A stretch of 64,000 nt of DNA from Frigididesulfovibrio sp031553235 (GTDB lineage Bacteria > Desulfobacterota > Desulfovibrionia > Desulfovibrionales > Desulfovibrionaceae): the NCBI GenBank assembly GCA_031553235.1, contig JAVBLS010000005.1, forward strand, positions 1 through 64,000, read 5' to 3'. This document shows, piece by piece, positions 60,089 through 64,000 of the stretch (its first letter is position 1; each line of letters begins with the position of its first letter). A program made the translations under genes and the position numbers. The notes beneath the pieces are model-generated. The model made no database searches and had not been told where the DNA came from. It was given only the letters and a program-made list of their open reading frames with translations.

Positions 60089-61329
60089 TGCCACGCCCCT
60101 TTTACGGCGGCCTCCACGCAAGCCGCCGTGCTCCGCAGGGCCACCCCGACCCCGGCCATGCCCGGAATGTATTGCGCCACCTTGCCGGAGTCGGTCAGGG
60201 CCGCCTTAAAGCCCCAGTCCTTGCTGGTGTCGCAAACCGCCAGACAGGTGTCGCGAATAAAAGTCACACCGAGGGCCTCCAGTTCCTGCCGCAGCCCGGA
60301 ACGCCCGGCCAGTTCGCAAACCGTGCGGCTGGTCTGAATCCAGAATCGGGTGCCCTGGGCCACAGGCCGGCCGTGAAACAGATCCCGAATGGTCCGGACC
60401 TCGTCGTAAGAGAGAAACGGACAGCCTGTGAGGATCATGTCCACTTTGCCGGGCGTGGCCGTGGTCAGCCTGGCGCGCACGGCCTGCATGCTTTCCGGAG
60501 TCACCGGGACCCGCTCGTAGTCCACGCGGCCATGGAAAGCCTGCTCCAGAGTGTGCGCCTCGGGGGTGAACCCAACGGCATGAAACAGGGCGGTGGCCCC
60601 GCCCGAGGCCGCGGCCGCGGACAGGGATTTGAGATTGTTTTTCGTGGTGCGCCCCGGCAGGCCAAGAATCACCGGCACCCGGTCCACGGCGATCTCGCCC
60701 ATCAGGTAGCCGAGCACGGCATAGTCCGAGGCCTCGGCAAACCATCCGTCCGAAAACCCCTGCAGATCGAAAAGGATTTGTCCGGCCCGATTCTCGGTCA
60801 GGTACAGGCCATACTCCGGCACCCGCCCGACCACGGCGCAGCAGACATCGATCAGATCGGGCAGACGCACGGCCCTGGCTCCGAGCACCGAGTTGGCGTA
60901 ATTGACCGCGTTGGATTCCGACCAACTCAAGACCTCGCCGAAGGACGGCACGCTGGTTGTCTCATACGGCGTGCAGCTCCAGGTGGGAATGACCCCGAGC
61001 TTCAAGTAGGCGGTTTCCAGGCGCAGGCATTTTTCGGCGAACCCCGGCGTCAACCCCATTTCCCGCCATTTTTCAATGTCGCGCGAAGTGGGATTGATGG
61101 TCGTGGGCACGGCTACCTTGGCCCCATTGTTGCTCAGGTATTCGACAAAATCCGTGCCCGCATCCCAGATGGTCGTATAAGCGGCGGCGTCAATATGGGC
61201 GTTCTTCACGGGCAACAGGCGCGCGGCCCCGTGGAGTTCACCCATTTTCAGCACCACCTCCATGGCGGTGCGTACGCCGTCGCCACGCTCCCCGGCCAGC
61301 ATCTTTTGTTCTTCACCCGTCAAGTACAT
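60085..61329 (-). CDS. Aconitase X large (catalytic) subunit, probable cis-3-hydroxy-L-proline dehydratase
   Basis: A 414-residue DUF521-type protein. It shows family features: MYLTGEEQKMLAGERG, INPTSRDIEKWREMG, WSCTPYETTSVPSFGEVLSWSESNAVNYANSVLGAR and MILTGCPFLSYDEV. Cysteines in WSCTPY, TGCPFLS and AVCDTSKDW are candidates for the iron-sulfur cluster. The reaction for bacterial two-subunit forms is dehydration of cis-3-hydroxy-L-proline to pyrroline-2-carboxylate. A cyclodeaminase-type reductase gene is upstream, giving the expected next step to L-proline. ATG 61329 has AAAGGA upstream. Confidence 0.85.
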   Translation of the reverse strand: MYLTGEEQKMLAGERGDGVRTAMEVVLKMGELHGAARLLPVKNAHIDAAAYTTIWDAGTDFVEYLSNNGAKVAVPTTINPTSRDIEKWREMGLTPGFAEKCLRLETAYLKLGVIPTWSCTPYETTSVPSFGEVLSWSESNAVNYANSVLGARAVRLPDLIDVCCAVVGRVPEYGLYLTENRAGQILFDLQGFSDGWFAEASDYAVLGYLMGEIAVDRVPVILGLPGRTTKNNLKSLSAAAASGGATALFHAVGFTPEAHTLEQAFHGRVDYERVPVTPESMQAVRARLTTATPGKVDMILTGCPFLSYDEVRTIRDLFHGRPVAQGTRFWIQTSRTVCELAGRSGLRQELEALGVTFIRDTCLAVCDTSKDWGFKAALTDSGKVAQYIPGMAGVGVALRSTAACVEAAVKGAWQ

Positions 61330-61344
61330 GGTAAATCCTTTTAC

Positions 61345-61491
61345 GCGTCCGTCAAAGATGAGCATTGAAAATGCTCATCTGCTCCATCCGACTCGGGCCG
61401 TGTTTGACAAATCTGTGTTGCCTCCGTACGAAGTTTCGATATAATTCGCCATATGGGAGCAGATTGCCGGTGAAAATGTTCATCCGCTCTA
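61345..61491. repeat. Palindromic sequence between the cyclodeaminase and aconitase X genes
   Basis: Contains a perfect hairpin GATGAGCATT/AATGCTCATC (61357..61366 and 61370..61379) and, at the other end, GGAGC...GCTC (61456..61489) whose left half resembles the gpsA hairpin arm. On the minus strand the interval begins TAGAGC, where TAG is the stop codon of the cyclodeaminase gene. The middle (61385-61450) is unstructured and relatively AT-rich. Confidence 0.55.
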
Positions 61492-62451
61492 TACCTTGGT
61501 GCCCAGGCCCTTGTCCAAGGCTTTGCGGTAAATGGCCGCGGCCGCGATCACATCCACCAGGGCCATGCCCACGGTCTTGAAAAAGGCGCTTTTGCCGGAC
61601 GCAAGCTTTTGCACAGGCGCGTCGACGATTTCCCCGAGCAGACGCACCTGTTCCTTGCGCAACTGCCCCTGCTCCAGGGGTTGGCTGAGGTCGCCGCTCT
61701 CCTCCATGGCGTATTCCAGATCCACGTAGACCGTGTCGCAAACCTTCCAGACGGCGGGCGGAAACTCGCGCATATCGTGGCGGTAGGAGCCCACGCCCAC
61801 AAAACATTTGCCCACCAGCAGGGCCGGGTCGTCCGGCAGCACCGGGTCCGTTGCCAGGGTGGTGGTCACAATGATGTCGGCCTGCTTGACGAGTTCCACC
61901 GCATCCGTGCAAGGGATGTATTCCAGCTCGCGCCCGACCTTGGCCTTGACCCGCCCAATGAAGGGCTGCAGGTCTTTGACAAAGGCGTCGTAAATGTAGA
62001 CTTTCTCGATGGGTCTGGCCTGAGCGGCGTAAACGGCCTGGTACAGCCCCTGGGCTCCGGCGCCGACAATACCGACGCTGCGGCTGTTCGGGGCGGACAG
62101 GCACGAAATCGCCACCCCGCCGGCCGCGCCGGTGCGCAGGGCGGTCAATTTGGTGCCGTCCATTATGCATTGGCACTCGCCCGTGGTGAAGTCGTTAAGA
62201 ATCATCTGGCCGTAAATGGTCGGCTTGCCCAGCGCGACATTTTCCGGGAACAGGCTCAGCACCTTGGTGCCCAGAAGGTTTTCGGTGAAGCAGGGCATGA
62301 AAAGTAACTGCTTGCTGCCCCAGCTCACGCTCGGCCGTTCGGGCATATGGAACTGACCGGTTCGGTAGACCCGATAGGCCTCTTTGACGCTTTCCATCAC
62401 TTCTGCGTAGGTGATGCTTTTTTCCATCTCATCGCCATTCAAAAACAGCAT
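61489..62451 (-). CDS. Ornithine cyclodeaminase/mu-crystallin family protein, probable pyrroline-2-carboxylate reductase
   Basis: A 320-residue Rossmann protein. The NAD(P)-binding motif is VGIVGAGAQG, preceded by DGTKLTALRTGAAGGVA (substrate-binding Lys and Arg) and followed by ADIIVTTTLATDPVL and FVGVGSYRHDMREF. Members of this family act as ornithine cyclodeaminase or as reductases of cyclic imino acids. Next to aconitase X, the best reading is reduction of pyrroline-2-carboxylate to L-proline. ATG 62451 has GGAG upstream. The stop TAG lies at the edge of a palindromic sequence. Confidence 0.82.
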   Translation of the reverse strand: MLFLNGDEMEKSITYAEVMESVKEAYRVYRTGQFHMPERPSVSWGSKQLLFMPCFTENLLGTKVLSLFPENVALGKPTIYGQMILNDFTTGECQCIMDGTKLTALRTGAAGGVAISCLSAPNSRSVGIVGAGAQGLYQAVYAAQARPIEKVYIYDAFVKDLQPFIGRVKAKVGRELEYIPCTDAVELVKQADIIVTTTLATDPVLPDDPALLVGKCFVGVGSYRHDMREFPPAVWKVCDTVYVDLEYAMEESGDLSQPLEQGQLRKEQVRLLGEIVDAPVQKLASGKSAFFKTVGMALVDVIAAAAIYRKALDKGLGTKV

Positions 62452-62743
62452 ATTCCGGCTCCTTGATCGGTTTGGGAGAAGGCGCTGCAAGCACCCGGGC
62501 GAACCTGGCTCGGCCTCCATGTATTTCACGTTGCAGTGCAATGACAAACAGTATGGGTCGCAAATTGTCGGACATTTCACACAAGGGCACCCGAGCACGT
62601 TCCATCCGGACTGTCAACAGCGCTGAAACAGATGCGGCACAGGCAGGATATGAACTACTCCGACCCTTTTAGCGACAAAAACCACGCCGGGCGCGGTCTC
62701 TATCAAAGCGTCGCCAGACCGCGGCCCCCGGTTCAAGATCCGC
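62452..62743. other. Gap between dapB and the hydroxyproline cluster
   Basis: About 290 bp without a convincing gene. It should contain the minus-strand promoter for the cyclodeaminase/aconitase X genes. Near 62691-62726 an imperfect GCGCGGTCT/AGACCGCG hairpin, with T residues further along the minus strand (62682..62675), may terminate dapB. Confidence 0.4.
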
Positions 62744-63538
62744 TCAGGCCACGACATCCTTCATGGAATACAGACCGGCAGGTTTACCGTAAAGAAAGGC
62801 GGCCGCATCCAGCGCGCCCCGGACGAAACACTCCCAGCCATAACTGTGGTGGGTGATTTCCAGCCGCTCGCCCATTAGGCCGAAGATCACCGTGTGGTCG
62901 GAGGTGATGTTGCCGGCCCGGATGGAATGATAACCGATGGCCCCGGGCGCTCGACCCCCTGTCCCATGGCGGCCGTATTCGACCAAATCGGTGATGTCCT
63001 TGCCCATGGCCCCGGCCATGAGCGCCCCCATTTCCCTGGAGGTGCCGCTGGGTGCGTCCAGCTTGTGCCGGTCGTGCATCTCGATGATCTCGATGTCCGC
63101 CTCGTTGCCGAAGGTGGCGGCGGCCATAACCAAGATTTTATTCATGAAATTGACCAAGCGCGAAGTGTTGGCAGCGGGCAGCAGGGGAATATGCGCGGCC
63201 GCGGCCTGCAACTCGGCCCGCTCGGCTTCGGAAAAGCCGGTGGTGCCGCAGACCAGGGCCCGTGTATGACGCACGGCGGCTCGGGCCATTGCCAAAGAAA
63301 GCTCACGGGTGGAAAAATCAATGATCACGTCGGCGTCGGCCATAGCCGCGTCCAGGCCGTCCAGCACCGGCGCGCCGATTTCCAGGCCCAGCCCGGCCAC
63401 AAGACCCACGTCGCGGCCGATGTAGTCGCGCCCTTTGGGGCCGACGGCTGAGGCCACAACAAAACGCGGATCTTCGTAAGCCTCGGCGATCAACGCCTTG
63501 CCCATCTTGCCTCGGGGGGCGGTGACCAACAGACGCAT
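62744..63538 (-). CDS. dapB: 4-hydroxy-tetrahydrodipicolinate reductase
   Basis: The 264-residue enzyme acts in diaminopimelate and lysine synthesis. The catalytic region EMHDRHKLDAPSGTS keeps the His and Lys equivalent to E. coli His159 and Lys163, but has Asp where most members have the second His of the HH pair. The N-terminal dinucleotide motif is relaxed (VTAPRGKMGKAL), and the usual APNFS is ANTSR. C-terminal GLYSMKDVV is conserved. AAGGAG lies upstream of the ATG, immediately next to copy 2 of the 117-bp element. Confidence 0.88.
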   Translation of the reverse strand: MRLLVTAPRGKMGKALIAEAYEDPRFVVASAVGPKGRDYIGRDVGLVAGLGLEIGAPVLDGLDAAMADADVIIDFSTRELSLAMARAAVRHTRALVCGTTGFSEAERAELQAAAAHIPLLPAANTSRLVNFMNKILVMAAATFGNEADIEIIEMHDRHKLDAPSGTSREMGALMAGAMGKDITDLVEYGRHGTGGRAPGAIGYHSIRAGNITSDHTVIFGLMGERLEITHHSYGWECFVRGALDAAAFLYGKPAGLYSMKDVVA

Positions 63539-63553
63539 GCGATGCTCCTTTCC

Positions 63554-63670
63554 TAGAGCATTTCACACTTGAAATGCTCGTAAGGATTTGTCGGCAAATC
63601 CTTGCCGCCAAATAGGCGTAGGCGGACTTTGCCCGCCGTTAAGCGACTATTTGAAGCGTAAAGTGCTCTA
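63554..63670. repeat. 117-bp structured palindromic element, copy 2
   Basis: Same length and ends (TAGAGCA/TGCTCTA) as copy 1 at 25217. The inner 80 bp are nearly identical, but the first hairpin reads GCATTTCACACTTGAAATGC, the exact reverse complement of the copy 1 hairpin. It sits between the phosphate transporter stop and the dapB ribosome binding site. Confidence 0.9.
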
Positions 63671-63677
63671 AAAAAAA

Positions 63678-64000
63678 TCAGGAAACTCCAGTCAGCAGGT
63701 ACAACACCAGATAGCTTATGGCGCCCACCAGGGCCGAGGCCGGGATGGTCAGCACCCAGGCGATGATCAGGTTGCCGGCAATGCCCCAGCGCACGGCCGA
63801 CAGCCGCTTGGTCGAGCCGACCCCGAAGATTGAGGCCGTGATGGTATGCGTAGTGCTGATGGGTGCGCCGAACATGGAGGCGCAGCCGATGACCACGGCG
63901 GCCGACGTTTCGGCCGCAAAACCGTGCACGGGTTCCAGCTTGAAAATTTTGTGCCCCATGGTCTTAACGATCTTCCAGCCGCCCACGGCCGTGCCGGCGG
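63678..64000 (-). CDS. Inorganic phosphate transporter, PiT family (C-terminal part)
   Basis: The gene continues beyond the window on its 5' side. The visible 107 or so residues contain the duplicated PiT signature GAPISTTHTITASIFGVGS and three hydrophobic segments, ending LVLYLLTGVS. PiT transporters import phosphate with a cation. The last codons lie 7 bp from copy 2 of the 117-bp element. No phoU-like gene is visible. Confidence 0.88.
   Translation of the reverse strand, partial: AGTAVGGWKIVKTMGHKIFKLEPVHGFAAETSAAVVIGCASMFGAPISTTHTITASIFGVGSTKRLSAVRWGIAGNLIIAWVLTIPASALVGAISYLVLYLLTGVS

Overview
The window reads as a GC-rich chromosome segment from a dissimilatory sulfate reducer of the Desulfovibrio group (Desulfovibrionales). 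The basis is a dissimilatory-type sulfate adenylyltransferase (22187..23479), a small periplasmic cytochrome c553 of the Desulfovibrio type (24797..25102), three paralogous porins resembling the Desulfovibrio homotrimeric porin family, a selenocysteine tRNA, and a complete S10-spc-alpha ribosomal operon of Gram-negative layout. The genus is inferred from protein character, since no 16S gene is present.

Left end (1..6889): the tail of an ISAs1-like transposase, then a tight three-gene nonulosonic (sialic-acid-like) sugar cluster (CMP-sugar synthetase/PseG fusion, SpsF-like nucleotidyltransferase, NeuB/SpsE-like synthase). A secreted DUF3179 protein follows, then, on the other strand, a Sir2-family deacylase gene overlapping a secreted OB-fold protein gene. 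From 7063 to 21679 lies an uninterrupted ribosomal protein superoperon on the minus strand (rpsJ to rplQ, with secY, map and rpoA). Two oddities are an L29 with a basic N-terminal extension and an L17 whose lysine-rich tail appears cut by a stop codon.

Middle (22187..41010): sat; a PilZ c-di-GMP receptor; cytochrome c553; an operon of a glutaredoxin/radical-SAM-like fusion, lipoamide dehydrogenase and GcvH; a Crp/Fnr regulator; mnmA; a DHH phosphoesterase with a CbiR-like TIM-barrel protein; a glycosyltransferase with a class IV aminotransferase; asd; murA-comEC; and a TPR protein. From 41131 to 46105 come three tandem porins, each followed by the same terminator hairpin. Then gpsA, glycerate kinase and a large sensor HD-GYP c-di-GMP phosphodiesterase.

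Right part (51767..64000): an envelope and second-messenger operon ftsH-folP-cdaA-cdaR-glmM-galU (c-di-AMP synthesis coupled to UDP-GlcNAc and UDP-glucose precursor supply); tRNA-Sec with a truncated integrase directly downstream; an aconitase X / ornithine cyclodeaminase cluster that fits cis-3-hydroxy-L-proline degradation; dapB; and the end of a PiT phosphate transporter.

The most unusual non-coding signal is a family of structured palindromic elements. Two 117-bp copies (25217..25333 and 63554..63670) share TAGAGCA/TGCTCTA ends and are nearly identical, except that their first hairpin is present in exactly opposite orientation. Related palindromes sit next to asd, between the cyclodeaminase and aconitase X genes, downstream of gpsA, and inside the comEC reading frame. 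Several abut stop codons or Shine-Dalgarno sequences.
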